Assembly (NCBI RefSeq): GCF_039555335.1
Contig: NC_092628.1
Coordinates: 56,779,547 to 56,843,546 of the forward strand
Direction: 5' to 3'
Source of the DNA: Amphiura filiformis
Lineage: Eukaryota > Echinodermata > Ophiuroidea > Amphilepidida > Amphiuridae
Length of the DNA: 64,000 bases
In this document: positions 48,550 through 61,200 of the stretch, piece by piece
Numbering within the stretch: position 1 is the stretch's first letter
How the letters are laid out: each line of letters starts with the position of its first letter
Made by a program: the position numbers and the translations under genes
The notes under the pieces: model-generated
Seen by the model: only the letters and a program-made list of their open reading frames with translations
Database searches by the model: none
What the model was told of the DNA's origin: nothing

Positions 48550-49060
48550 CCACCACTCAATTAAATTGCCCGATTGAATATTTAATCAAAAAGATTGAAT
48601 TTTCAATCTCACCGTCCCGAATTAGGGACAAATCGTTTTCGACTGTATTATTTAGTCGGGTGATTTGAATTTTTCATTTTTTTTTTTCAATCAAAATGGA
48701 GTGATTCCCAATCTTTTAGCGATTAAAGTTAGGGGCAAATCTTTTTCGATTGAATTTTCAGTAGAAAGGATTGATTTTCATTGTTTTTCAATCTTTTGGC
48801 GTCCCAAATTAGGGACAAGTCCTCTCCAGTTGAAAAAAAGATTGAAAATGTTCACTCTAAAACAGTTTGAAATCTCATTCCAAACATATGCAACACATGT
48901 CCTTTGGTAGTACATTAGGAGTAACACTTGATTAGATAGTGAAATCAGTCTACAAGGAGAGTGAAAACAAAACAAACAAAAAACATTTCAATCTATTTTT
49001 CAATCTATTTAGATTGATTCCTATCATCAATCGTTAAAAGATTGGCATATTTCAATCGGC
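48550..49060. repeat. Degenerate 'agattgaattttcaatc' repeats
   Basis: Words such as AGATTGAATTTTCAATC and CAAATTAGGGACAA recur several times on both strands, so a decayed self-complementary repeat. Confidence 0.55.
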
Positions 49061-49139
49061 CAATTTAAGAGAGAAGTGACAAAGAAAGATGAAGATATTT
49101 CATGAACAGATGCTTTTGACATGAAGGAATACCAGAAAG

Positions 49140-49830
49140 CAAAGATGGATGTTAAGAAAGACAAAAGTGATGGAGAAGATGGTATTCCACCAGAGGCGAT
49201 CAAGAGATATATATTGATATAATCGTATTATTGATTTCTGCAATCAAATACTACTAAAGCGACGGAAAACTAACCAATGGTCCATCTTGATCCTCATCAC
49301 AATACCCAAGAGCGGCCGCGGCGATCTCAGCATAACATCCAACTTAACTACAGGGGAATCCTAAGCTCAAAGGTTGCCAAAACATTCAATAGGATGCTCT
49401 TGAATAGAATCAGACCCACATTGATGATAAAGTGGAATTATACTCGGACAGAATTAATGTGGGTTCAGAAAAAAAGATACACCCCTGAGCAGATTCTTGC
49501 TTTGAGAAGGATCATTGCGGACATTGACAAAAGAACCGTCAACAGTGGTAACGTTTAGCGATTAACACATACAAAAAAGCTTTCGATACAGTTCACAGAG
49601 GCAAAATGATCAAGATCTTGAAAAATTATGGCATCCCAGATATCATCGTGAAATTCATTATGCAATTGAGGTTGGCTCGAAATGGTGACACAAATGAATT
49701 TGTAATTTTGACAGGTGTGCTACAAGGTGATACTCTGGCAGCATATATGTTCATCATCGTCCTAGACTAATGCATCCGATCTGTAATAGACGGTATGGAG
49801 GAGAGATTAGGCTTCACAATAAAACCTAAG
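49140..49830 (+). mobile_element. LINE reverse transcriptase fragment
   Basis: The + strand encodes DKSDGEDGIPPEAIK, then, after indels, YRGILSSKVAKTFNRMLLNR, TPEQILALRRIIADI, YKKAFDTVHRGKM and GVLQGDTLAAYMFIIVLD followed by a stop. These are RT palm and finger blocks of a non-LTR element. The catalytic FADD block is not seen. Frameshifts and stops mark it as dead. Its style resembles the fragment at 41490-41905, so it may be the same family. Confidence 0.85.
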
Positions 49831-50275
49831 AAAAGCCGACGGGTTTTCAGTGGTCGTACTCCCTCTGTCTGAGCCATTTTTAATAGCTCCCAACTCGGGG
49901 ATTCGCGGTCAATAAACCGGCAGATCCAAAATCAGAGTTGTTCAATATTAGTGAGGCCTCATTATAAACACAGCCAAATTAAAAAGTCGCCACTAGTTCC
50001 ATCCCCATTTAATCAGAGTCTGAAGAGTTTATGGCAAAATAATTTATATAATGATTTTCTATACACCTTCCTTCGAAGGTTGATACCAAATTTGATATCA
50101 AAAGTTTAATCATCGTGAGCATAGGAACCGTTTTTTGGAAATTCGTGCAATTTTAAAAATGACATAGGGAGTTGTATCACGCGGCGGAGCTAGCGTGAGT
50201 GTCAAGAATTACGTCGCCTGAATAGGCCGGCGTGTTAATCAACATCTACACATCTACACGCATCTGAGATGTCTA

Positions 50276-50545
50276 ATTTCATTGTCATTAAAGGTTTACC
50301 CCGGGGTTTACCCATGCATGGCAAAATGCAAATCAAATACCCCGCTCTTTTAATTGTGCACAGACAAGTGTACAATGATTCATGTACGGGTTGCTTCAAG
50401 CCACATAATAAGCTGATACCATGCATTGGCTTTTGCGTGGTCAATTTGAAATTTGAAATTTGTCATTTTTATTTCATTGTCATTAAAGGTTTACCCATGC
50501 ATGTCAAAATGCAAATCAAATACCCCGCTCTTTCAATTGTGCAAA
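50276..50545 (+). repeat. Duplicated ~75-bp block
   Basis: A block with TTCATTGTCATTAAAGGTTT and CAAATACCCCGCTCTTT occurs at about 50278-50360 and again at 50471-50545. Confidence 0.85.
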
Positions 50546-50564
50546 ATATCAAGATCGCCGTCGA

Positions 50565-50830
50565 ATTCGCCGTCGAAGTGACGTCATAATCGGATTAACT
50601 ACCATAGCAATAGATGAATTGCATTAATCACCTGTGTATGTCAGCGAAAAATACCGCTTTTTTCAAAGATACTAATCTTACAGGTGCGAGTAATCAGCCT
50701 TTCTTTGACATCTATGGTTCAATGCATCGGTACCGCGTGAATCTTGTAGTGAAGGGCGATATAGTCAGAATTGTATTCATCTATTGCTATGGTAGTTAAT
50801 CCGATTAACTGCGTCACTTCGACGGCGAAT
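50565..50830. mobile_element. 266-bp MITE with ~50-bp TIRs
   Basis: ATTCGCCGTCGAAGTGACG at the left pairs with CGTCACTTCGACGGCGAAT at the right, and the repeat continues through 'atcggattaactaccatagcaatagatgaat'. No ORF. Confidence 0.85.
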
Positions 50831-50869
50831 AGTCATGATCATTCTTATTATATATTATGGCCTAAAGAC

Positions 50870-52078
50870 GGGCATCAAGAGTTCTTTTTTAATTTTTCAA
50901 TTTTAATTTTATCATATTGCACTGCGAAAACAAAGAAACGGCGTGGGCCAAGTACAATATGGCATATCAATTGTGGCGACAAAGTTTCATGAAACCAGAG
51001 TTCCCGTGAAGTTCATCAGTCTCTTTCGTCTTCAGTTTCCTACAGGTACATGTAAGGAAGCAAGCTTAGAATCATGTGACCCTAATGAGCTGACAGTATG
51101 AAGCTTCGGGGTCCGGAAGATCGCGAACTGCTAGATCACAAGTGAGCATTGCTAAAGTTAGGCATGCGTTGCAAATATACCCAAAGATCAGCAGCTCAAG
51201 ACGCCACCCCCTTCGCAACATTTCCCACGCAAGGTTTATTCGGGCCATCCGGACAATTTTAGAGTTATTATGGTTATACCATGGAGATAGTAGAGATTTG
51301 GTTATACGAGGAAGTATCCATACAAACTGCAGCACCGTCATGGATTTTTCATCGCCATACCGATCAATACACCCCCGCATGGTAACTGAAACCGCGTGCA
51401 GCTACAAAAAAGGTTGGTTTTATTCAAATGAGTATAACTCATCTTTGGTGTAAGCAAATAAAACAATTCTTTTTTATTTAGACGTTCAGAATCTGCTCTT
51501 TTCAATGATAGGCCTATTTTCATTTACAGCGGATTCCTTCCAGATCTCGAACAAACGCGAAACAAACATGAGTTTACTTCCGTTTGAATCAGTTTGTACA
51601 AACACCCACGGCAGTAGCCAATATTTTGAAGTAACAATGGAAGTAAGCGTTTCGTTTAACTAAATGTTTATTTACTTAATTTAGTTACTTTATTTGAACA
51701 TGTCCTTGAATAGTTCGACGACTCAAACAGAGCGTGAAAAGCTCGACGGTTCAAAGTGCAATATTTCTTGCGACATGATTGAGACCAAGTAAGGGACACT
51801 GACGTAGCAGATAAGGGAACACGTCAGGTATTAGCAGGTAAGGGAACTCGTCATTATAAATAAATACATATACCTACATACATGCATATCCATACACTAC
51901 TATTTTGACAAGTTAGTCCTATCCAAACGATTTATCGATAAATTAAAGTTCTTTCCTCTTCCGAGTCATTTCAGAATGATTCAGTCAACGGCGTTATCCC
52001 GGCTGGAATAACATAAAGACTTACGGTATTAACTATTTCATGTATTTTGTTTTGTTTCTTTGTTTTGCTTATGACCAG
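50870..52078. other. Spacer upstream of CYP4 copy 2
   Basis: No gene recognised. The overlapping frames at 51072-51380 (-) and 51142-51453 (+) have no motif. Confidence 0.4.
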
Positions 52079-52092
52079 ATCATCAAAATACC

Positions 52093-52260
52093 ATGGATCT
52101 CAGCACATGTTTTATTCTGGTAGGATGTTTCCTATTGGTTCCTCTGGTATACCTCATAGTCAGCATTGCAAAATTTATGAGAACAGTACGTCACCATACC
52201 AAGGCAGTATTACAATGGCCAGGGCCGGAAAGGCATTGGTTCTGGGGAACTATGCATCAC
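52093..52260 (+). CDS. CYP4 copy 2 exon 1
   Basis: 56 codons, phase 0 end, donor GTAAGC. It is the uninterrupted version of the exon broken in copy 1. Confidence 0.95.
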
Positions 52261-55200
52261 GTAAGCCTCTCAGTTTGTTTGTGACTTTGCTTCCAGGGGT
52301 GTAGCAAGCGGGTGGACAGGGTGGACGAAGTCCATGGGCCCCGAGGGTTCAGGGGCCCCGAGCAACAGCGAAAATGAAATAAGGGGTTCAGCTTGAAGTT
52401 CAGATGGATGAAAGTGTAAGTGCTTTTTATCAACACTAATGCGGTCGGGTGATTTGTCCTATTGTACCAGATCTTGATGGGGCCCCTGTAAGATTCTCCA
52501 TAAGGCAATTTAAAAAAAATTATATGCCAAAATTATACTCTACAAATTTAACATTTCCATCTTTGTGGTATTTACAATATTAGTTGTATGTCGGAAAATC
52601 ATGAAAAATTGTGTTGCCGGCCATGTTGAAAATAAATTAAAGAAAAACTGATTTAATTAATTGCCTTCATTAGGCGTAGTACTATAAACAGTCTCGACAG
52701 AATCTATGAAAGTGTTGGTTGAACATGTTGAGGGGCCTAATATATTCAAGTGATAATGTGTATGTAATAAACACAAATGTGAGATGATGAATCTCAACAC
52801 AATAGGAAGTATAGCAATCTTGGTGTGTAAAATTTTTAAATGTAAACTTGAAGGGAACAACCCAAATGTTTGATGATCATGAAGTCATAAACGAAGCCTT
52901 TTAGTAAGGGTAGTGAGTCAAAAAGGCTGATTTGTTGCCACATTTGTCATGTTTGTAATGTTTACACATGTCAGTCCCAACTTACACGTAATTTGATTCA
53001 ACCAAATTCGTTGTGTTTTTTAGGACAAAAGTAAATTTGAATTAAAATATCCCATTAGAACACCACAGTTAAGCGGCTGAGATAATGGAAACTTTCCTAA
53101 TAATGTTGCATATTTTTTTGGGCAAAGAATGAAAATTTGACCGAAATCGTATATTAACACTACTATTATTAAAACGCAAAAGTCCATGGTAAAAGGTTTC
53201 CATGACTACTTGATTCACGAGAAGACACATGAATAATTTTTATGGTGATCCAATGACCCGTTAATTCTGTATAGCTGTAAGAATTAAGTTCATTCAGAAT
53301 GATTGCACATGTTACAGGTAGACTAATGCGGTCCATACACGTTCACCTATATTTGGCAATATCAAAGACCCTAGATCGGGCCTTAGATATAAAATGTACA
53401 CACGATCATTAATAGTTTACAGTGGTAGATTTTATATCTTGTGTCTTTGATATTGCCCATTATATCCTTCATTCATAGATTCTTGTTCATTGATTGGTTA
53501 AAAGTGTGTCACGTGATCAAAAATAAACACACTATTTTAGTTTAGTTTAGTTTAGTTTTTATTTAGCATTGCAACATATACAAAAATACAGAAAAATGGT
53601 AAGACATCAAGTACAATGCATCAAAATTTAACAACAATAATAAAATGTGCACAAACCACAAAATGCCATCCCAGACTGGAACGGCATACACGCCACAACA
53701 CCAAAAGTTGCAAGGCAAGGATAGCCCGTATGCAGGCTTATTTCCAATGGGGTCCCAAAACAAACAAGAGCACCAATGGTGCTGTAGCTCATTTTCCCTA
53801 ATTAAATATGCAAATTAGCTAATTAATATGCTTAAAATATGAGTATTCTGTGAGGAAGTGCAAAAAAGTACTATTTACGTCCGTAAATAGTACCTTTAAG
53901 CCGTAAATAGTACTTTTGGATATTTACTATTTACGGATAGCAGCATACCCACGTCGCAGTCCATTAAGCATAACAATAACATTGAACGTCGACATTGACT
54001 ATATGAGTATTTTGTCACTGCCGAGAAACGACAACACAAAAATGGCGAAATATAAATCAAGCTGGAGTGGGCTGCTACTGCTGAAGAAGATGCACGATTT
54101 CAGCTGTTTAATTTGAATTGTTACCAGTTCTAGCGAAGGAATATGTTTTACACCAACACAGAGTCAGATTCAGAGCAATACTGACATGGTAAGCTTAAAA
54201 ACAAACACTGACAGTGCGAGACTACGGTCTTGGACCGCCGGCCGCCTAGCCGGCCTAGTGCCGTGCTTACGGAGGCCTATCCCGATGCATGATGGCCTTC
54301 GAGTTTAGGCCTACATGTAAATCTATTTACATGTGCACCTTTTCACTAATCTTTGTACAAATAATCTATGAATGACATGAATGAAGGCAAAGTGGAATGA
54401 AGATACAACTTGAACAAAATACACTGACAATGAGTAAGCTTAAAAAACCATGAACACATGAACATGCATGACATTACAGTGGGAGTCCATGCATAGGTCC
54501 TACCTAGGCCTTTCTCGCAACATGGTGGAGTTTTCATGTAATCTTTTAACCAATCAATGAACAAAAAATCTATGAATGAAGGATATAAAACAAATATATA
54601 CAGCCTTCATGAGAGGTTCTGGTTAAAACTATGGTCCCTCGGTGAGATCAATAGTACTATTTTCCTTCGGGGCTGCGCCCCTCAGGAAAATAGTACTATT
54701 GATCTCACCTCGGCCCATAGTTTTAACCAGAACCTCTCATGGCATGGCAGTATATATTTGTATAATATAATTGAACATTTATGGGCCGCATTAGGACTAT
54801 TTACATTTACGTTAGAAGGAGGGGAGGGGTTCAGCCTCCTAACGAAAGGACTTTTGTTTATAGGACTTACCGAACTTTCGGGTTGTCCTCTTAGAAATAA
54901 AGCTCAAGTAATAAAGGAGAGGTTAAAAGGGCCCCGTATTGCTCCTTGTCCATGGGCCCGAGGCTCGTGCTACGCCCCTGTTTGCTTCTCAGCTTTTCTC
55001 TAATCCTAACCTGCTAACCATAATGCATTGGATACATATATGGCCGATTCATACCCCATGTATTCGAGGTTGTCGAATATCATGCAACAAGGATTCGTTA
55101 TACACCCGGTTATACAATCTGTTTCAATTAGTTTTCAGCTTCTAATGCGACCTATACACGATCAATTTGATTGATCAATATCAAAGCCCCTAGATACAAG

Positions 55201-58200
55201 AGTGGATACAAATCTGCTATTGTGCACTGTACACACGAACATCAATTACTGGTTTTACTGTCCAACCGTCAAACTAGATTAGATCTCTTCAATAATATTG
55301 AAGGGAAATATTATTTTTATCCAATCCTGCATCTAGGGTCCCCAATATTGCTCAATCAAATTGATCGTGTATAAGGGAATATTTCCGGGGGGGGGGCACT
55401 TCAATATGAAATGGATATAGGTGTAGGGCTGGCACTTTCGCACTAAGGGGCATTCGGTGAGAGCAAAACGTAAAAAATATGGGGTCATTGGGTGAGAGCA
55501 TGATTTTTGGCATTCGATGAGAGCAAAATGTAAAAAATATGGGGTCATTGGGTGAGAACATGACCTTTTTTTCAAATGGAATCTTTGGGTGAGAGCCGAA
55601 ACAGCGCCGCAAAAACCTCGAAATCGAATTTCTAGTTTTGTTTTTTCAAAATAAGTAACAAAATCAGTGATAAATGAAAGTTGCTGTTCAAATTGAACTT
55701 GTAAGGGTCTTTGGGTGACAGATCAAATGGAAAAATATGGGGTCTTCGGGTGACAGAGCATGTGTTCGTAAAAAAATATGGGGTCTTTGGGTGACAGCGA
55801 TGCTGAAAAAGGGGTCTTAACAGCCCTACATACGCGTCACCTCCAAAGTGGGAGTGCCGTGTTAAAAAATTCAGGGGTCTTTCGGTGATGCGCGGTCCAA
55901 AAACAGTGGGGTCTCTTTCGGGGGAGCATACCCGTATGGTCATTTGATGGAGACATATTATTAATTTTCCTTTCGAATGTCTTCGTTTTGTATTTACCAC
56001 CATTCTGATCTACAGATGCCTTTGCTGGACCCCAAAGTTCGTGCAAGTGGCATTGCAGACACCCAAGTTGACTACCTTGTTGAACTCACTAAACGATACC
56101 CATTCGGACACTATGACTTCTTTACATTCATGAGACCGCAACTAATGTGCAACCATCCCAACCTTATCAGACAAATCTTAAAGAGGAGTGGTAAGTGCAG
56201 TAATCAGTCCTTGTTATCATCTTCACTAAACCAGTATTGTGGACAATTATTTTTCGTCAACATGGTTTCGATCGACGATTTCGCTTTTACGATTAGATTT
56301 TGCTGATCGCACATAAAAGTGAAATCGTAAAATTTGATTGGCTTGTATATTTTAAGAAATTCATTATCTTTCTTTTCCCATGCCGTTTCTCTTTTTTACC
56401 TTAACTGCTCTCATTCTTTTAGACCCAAAGCCGATTGGAATTGGGAATGCAAGCTACAACTTTTTACTTCCATGGCTGGGAGACGGGCTTCTATTAGCTT
56501 CAGGGAAGAAATGGTTCCGTAACAGGCGACTTCTAACTCCAGCGTTTCATTTCGATATTTTGAAGCCATACATTTACATCTACAATAAGGAAGTTGATAT
56601 TTTGCTGGTAATTTTTTTAAATTTCAATAAGAATAATCAAGCGCATGTTTCTTGTATAGAGCAATCTTTTTAATTTGGAACTGCTCGGTGACCTCTAATT
56701 GATCAGCAATTAGACCACATAAGTTTAGACATATAAATAGGCCGGAGTAATGCTTTGGTAGATCATCACCAGGTCAGTCCATGAAGCTAGCAGTCATCTT
56801 TGGAGCCGTCTTTTCACCATTAAGATGAGCATTTCTAGAGTCTGGATCGGTATTAGACTCCCACAGTCTCGGTTCCATCTCTGGGTACACAAAGCTACAC
56901 CACCTTCTCTTCAGAACTCCACAAATAATACCCACACGCCACTGCATCTTACAAACCCAGCAAACATTGAGTTATCACAACCGTAACCACTAAATACCAG
57001 CAACAAAGTTATAGCAATTCTTGGGCACTGTGTGTCGACGAGACCTCGATTGACCGTAACAATTTATTACTAATTCTCCTTCACTGACCGAGACTGTTAG
57101 ATTTTGTTAGAAAAGTCCTTTCCAAATAATTTTCAAACTATGTGCAGTGACTGTTGTGTCATTTATGACAGCCCTTACTTTTTGAATATTGGCGCTTTAT
57201 AAATTTTGTTTTGTTTTGTTTGTTGTTGTTGTTGTTGCCCCATTGTCAATTCAAATGTGGTACGCACATAACATGCATAACCATGATAACCCCGGGTAAT
57301 AACAGAGAGTAGATATTCTTGAGAGGGCACTCTATTCACGTGGTTTCTTTTCCAACGCTAAAAGATCACGAATGTTGGTGGTTTGCAAATGAAAAGTGTC
57401 CGCACTATCGATTGATTACGTAACTGTTATGAATAATTTATTAGGTTTTTCAATGCAATCGCCTCGACCCATTAATACATATTATCTGTATTATCAAAGT
57501 ACATGGAATAGCAATCCGGTGAGTTCACTGAACTACGCCCTAATACTGATGGAGTTTTAATGGCGTTTAATGGCGCTAATCCTCTCCATACACAGATGAA
57601 CAAATACAATAGATGAAGGTCAACACGTATGACCTCCTATGTGACATGTTATATGTGATGTACAAAAACCTGAATATCATAAAGATCAGTATTCGTTTGT
57701 GCATATGAACTGCACATTTACGTTGCTAAATATTACTCATTATATATAATGACAAATATTGGTATTATGACAATACGGTATACACATTGTATATAAAACG
57801 ACTAATAGATCCTACTATCATGGCGTCAGGTCAATGTTCATCATACCCCGTATGTTTCTTAAAATTCATTCATATTTGAGACAAATTGCTGTGCCAATTT
57901 TATTGGTGCACAGGTAGATCCGTGTTTTTTTAAAATTTTCATTTCCTTTTAATGAAAGAATTAAGGGTTTCCACTGCACGGGGGCCACAAGGGTGATACT
58001 AATTTTAATGCTATATTTTCAAAACGAATACGTGCTCCCGGTTGGCTCTATAGCGATTTCACAGAAAAGGTATTTCTAGTGCAATGCAGCGTCGGACTCT
58101 AGCTGAGAGCGTAGCCTAAGTCATTCCGGACTCCAAAAAGGGCTCTCCATACACAAATGAACAAACACAAAGCAGGGTAGTTTCCTCCGTGACCAGCTTG

Positions 58201-61200
58201 ATTTCGATGGAGCGGAACCAAATTGGCTGCCCTGGTAATAACCCAGCCAGTTCTATTGTCATTTTGTGGGCGCGGCTTATACAAAATGGCAAGGCAGAGA
58301 GAGCACGGACGTGATATTTTGGCAGGCCGAGGGGGGGGGAGTAAGCGATTTTAGCGGGGTGGGGTGGGGTTCAAGCGATTTTATTTTATAATTATTGCAC
58401 AGCCCCTAAGTGAATTATTAAATTTTACAATATAGGATAATCGACAAATTAGTTGAAATTTCTTGTCATAATAATACTGAGAAAGAGCAAGAACAGCGAA
58501 AACACTGTCCGTTCTAACATCCAACGTGTTTTTTGTTTTGTTCTGTTTTAGAATAAAATGGATGTTTTTTTGTTAGAAGACCAAAGCTTGGAAGTATGTA
58601 AACACATCAGCCTCTGTACCTTGGATATTTTGTTAAGGTGTGCTTTCTCGCAAGATAGCAATTGTCAGATGAAATGGTACGATATTCATTCCTTTCATTT
58701 TTGATCAAATCGTTAGATAATAAAGAATACGTGTTACTGAGCGATTGCGATTGGTTTTCGCACTGCGGGTAACCCCGTGTTTGTGTAGTATAATTGATAT
58801 AAAAAATTATTATCTTATTTACTTTATTCATTTATTTTGCTTGTTATTTCTCTAAACAGGAAAGACGACCCTTATGTGGAAGCTGTACGTCAGCTGTCTC
58901 TATCTATTATCGAAAGAGTTTTGTTAGTATTGTTTATTTATTTTTACTTCAATATAAAGATTCAACGTGTTATTACAATAGCTTTAGTTTGAGGGAATCT
59001 TCCCCGATTCACGACTTTACCACGTTTCTTGTTAAATAACAGTGAAATTTCTATATATTATGCTATTTATAGTGTTCCAATACACACGCTTAATTTTGTG
59101 TATAAAACCAGCAAAGAAGGAGTGAAATTTTTCGAAGTCTGTGAGTATGTACACGGAGTCGCCGATAAAGTAATTTCCAATAGACGGAAAGAAATGGTAA
59201 GTTATTAACAAATTTAGCTGTTTTCGTGTTATTCAGAGTAAAATCTTGCGAAATGGAATGCACTATATTTCTTGAGTTCATCAATATACTGAAAACCATA
59301 GGTCATTAATAAGGAACATAAAAGTAACGTTTCCGATAAGAAGAGTCCGTATATATATGACCGGCCAATCGTTTTTTTCATTTTATGACATGAAAAAAAT
59401 ACGAATTTCTCTTTTTCGTATTTTTATACTTGTGATACCTACAACGGAAAACGATCATTGCGGGCTTTTTTCAATTTTTTAGGTTGAAATAAATCAATTT
59501 TTTTAGGTTGAAATAAAAACGATAAACGATCAGAGTGGGCCTTGTTTGTTTTTCTTGATTGAAAATGAAATTATACTAAGGCGACGAAAAAAGAGAAACC
59601 CTGTTCTACGGGCAGACGGACCTTTCAAGTAGGGCCGGTCGGTCGTCCTGTTCTTTCGTTTCTTCCTTCTTTTTTTCGTTTTTCGTCGCCTAAACGATTG
59701 GCCGGTCATAACTCGGACCCAGAAGGTTGTCAGGGAATTGGTCACAGTAATATATAATTTCCCATGACTATATGCCTCCAAAATTGTAAGCTGCAATAAA
59801 GCACCACTTCCTGATCTTCATGACTCCTAAAATGTTAACCATATCTCATGTTTATTTTATAATATTTTTTCATTCTTGTATCTTTAGGCTACACCAAGAA
59901 ACGATTCAAAGCGCAAGTATCTGGATTTCTTAGACATCTTGGTGGCGGCTCGTGATGATGAAGGACGTGGATTAACAGACCTAGAGATCCGTAATGAAGT
60001 GGATACATTCCTATTTGAAGGCCATGATACTACAGCAAGTGGTTTGACATACATGTTGTATTGTTTTGCTAAATATCCTGAATATCAACAGAAAGCACAG
60101 CAAGAGATCGATGATATTATGGAAGCAAGAGGATCCGATTATATCCAGTGGTGTGTATGATTTTTCCAATTTTAATAATCAATCCAGAGTTTTTCGGAAC
60201 TAGAGATAGATGCCGTTGGCGGTTGGTGACGTCTGGCCAGATGAAGGGGGCTAGACCCGGCTAGACCCGTGACGTCACGCAGACGTCACGGGTCTAGTAG
60301 AGCTGTTGATTAAATGTACTTTTTTGGCTCAGATCTATGCTGTTTCGTATATTTATCAGCGTTTCCAACCCTTTTGAAACCATCCTAAGGCATTCCATGC
60401 GCTACAATGTCAAAATTGTGGCTACACCATAGATATCTCGGGCATCTCTGAGCATTACCAGGTCTGAGCATATGAAAGCAATTCAGGTGTTCCTTCAAAG
60501 CTTTAGTCGTGTGCTGCCACCTAGCGGTGGTTCCGGAAACGTGGCGTCAAGTTGGTTAGAACATTTCACAAAGTTACTAACATTGAGAGCAGCTCAGCTC
60601 AAAGTATGTTTGCTACATATGGTTAGTTTGGTTACTATCATACAAATAATTCGTTGCCATTGCCTATTATAATTAGGATGAAAGAATTTAATAACCGCAA
60701 TAAATGTGTTCAGTGTTGCCTTCACAATGTTAACTCACAAAAAATAAAATAACCTCAAACATAATAATTGGGATGAAAGCCTTTAAAATTATGATATATA
60801 AGTCATGATAATAATTATTACAGTTTGAAAGTTGGTGTCTAAACAAAGTCCTAAAGACTGGTGCGAAGATAAGGCTTGGAAAAGACATTAATTTACCCTT
60901 ACGGTTGGTCTCTTTGCGAACAGGGAAGACTTGTCAAAGATGACTTACCTGACTCTATGCATCAAAGAATCTCTCAGGATGTACCCTCCAGTGGCGATTA
61001 TTTCTAGAATCATTGAAGATGACGTTGAAATCGATGGGAAGGTACTGCCTGCAGGAGTGCAAGCGAATGTTTCCACCTACGGGCTGCATCATAACCCTGA
61101 GGTCTGGGTAGACCATATGGTACGTAGCTCTTTATGTGGGTATAACAATAGGGCCTACTTCGTCCATTAACCGGTAACGTTTGTGACCAAAAAGAATTAA

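Noticed and set aside
55333..56046. Minus-strand ORFs of 69-123 residues
   Set aside because: Phases of a degenerate tandem repeat; peptides repeat [14 protein letters not shown] words.
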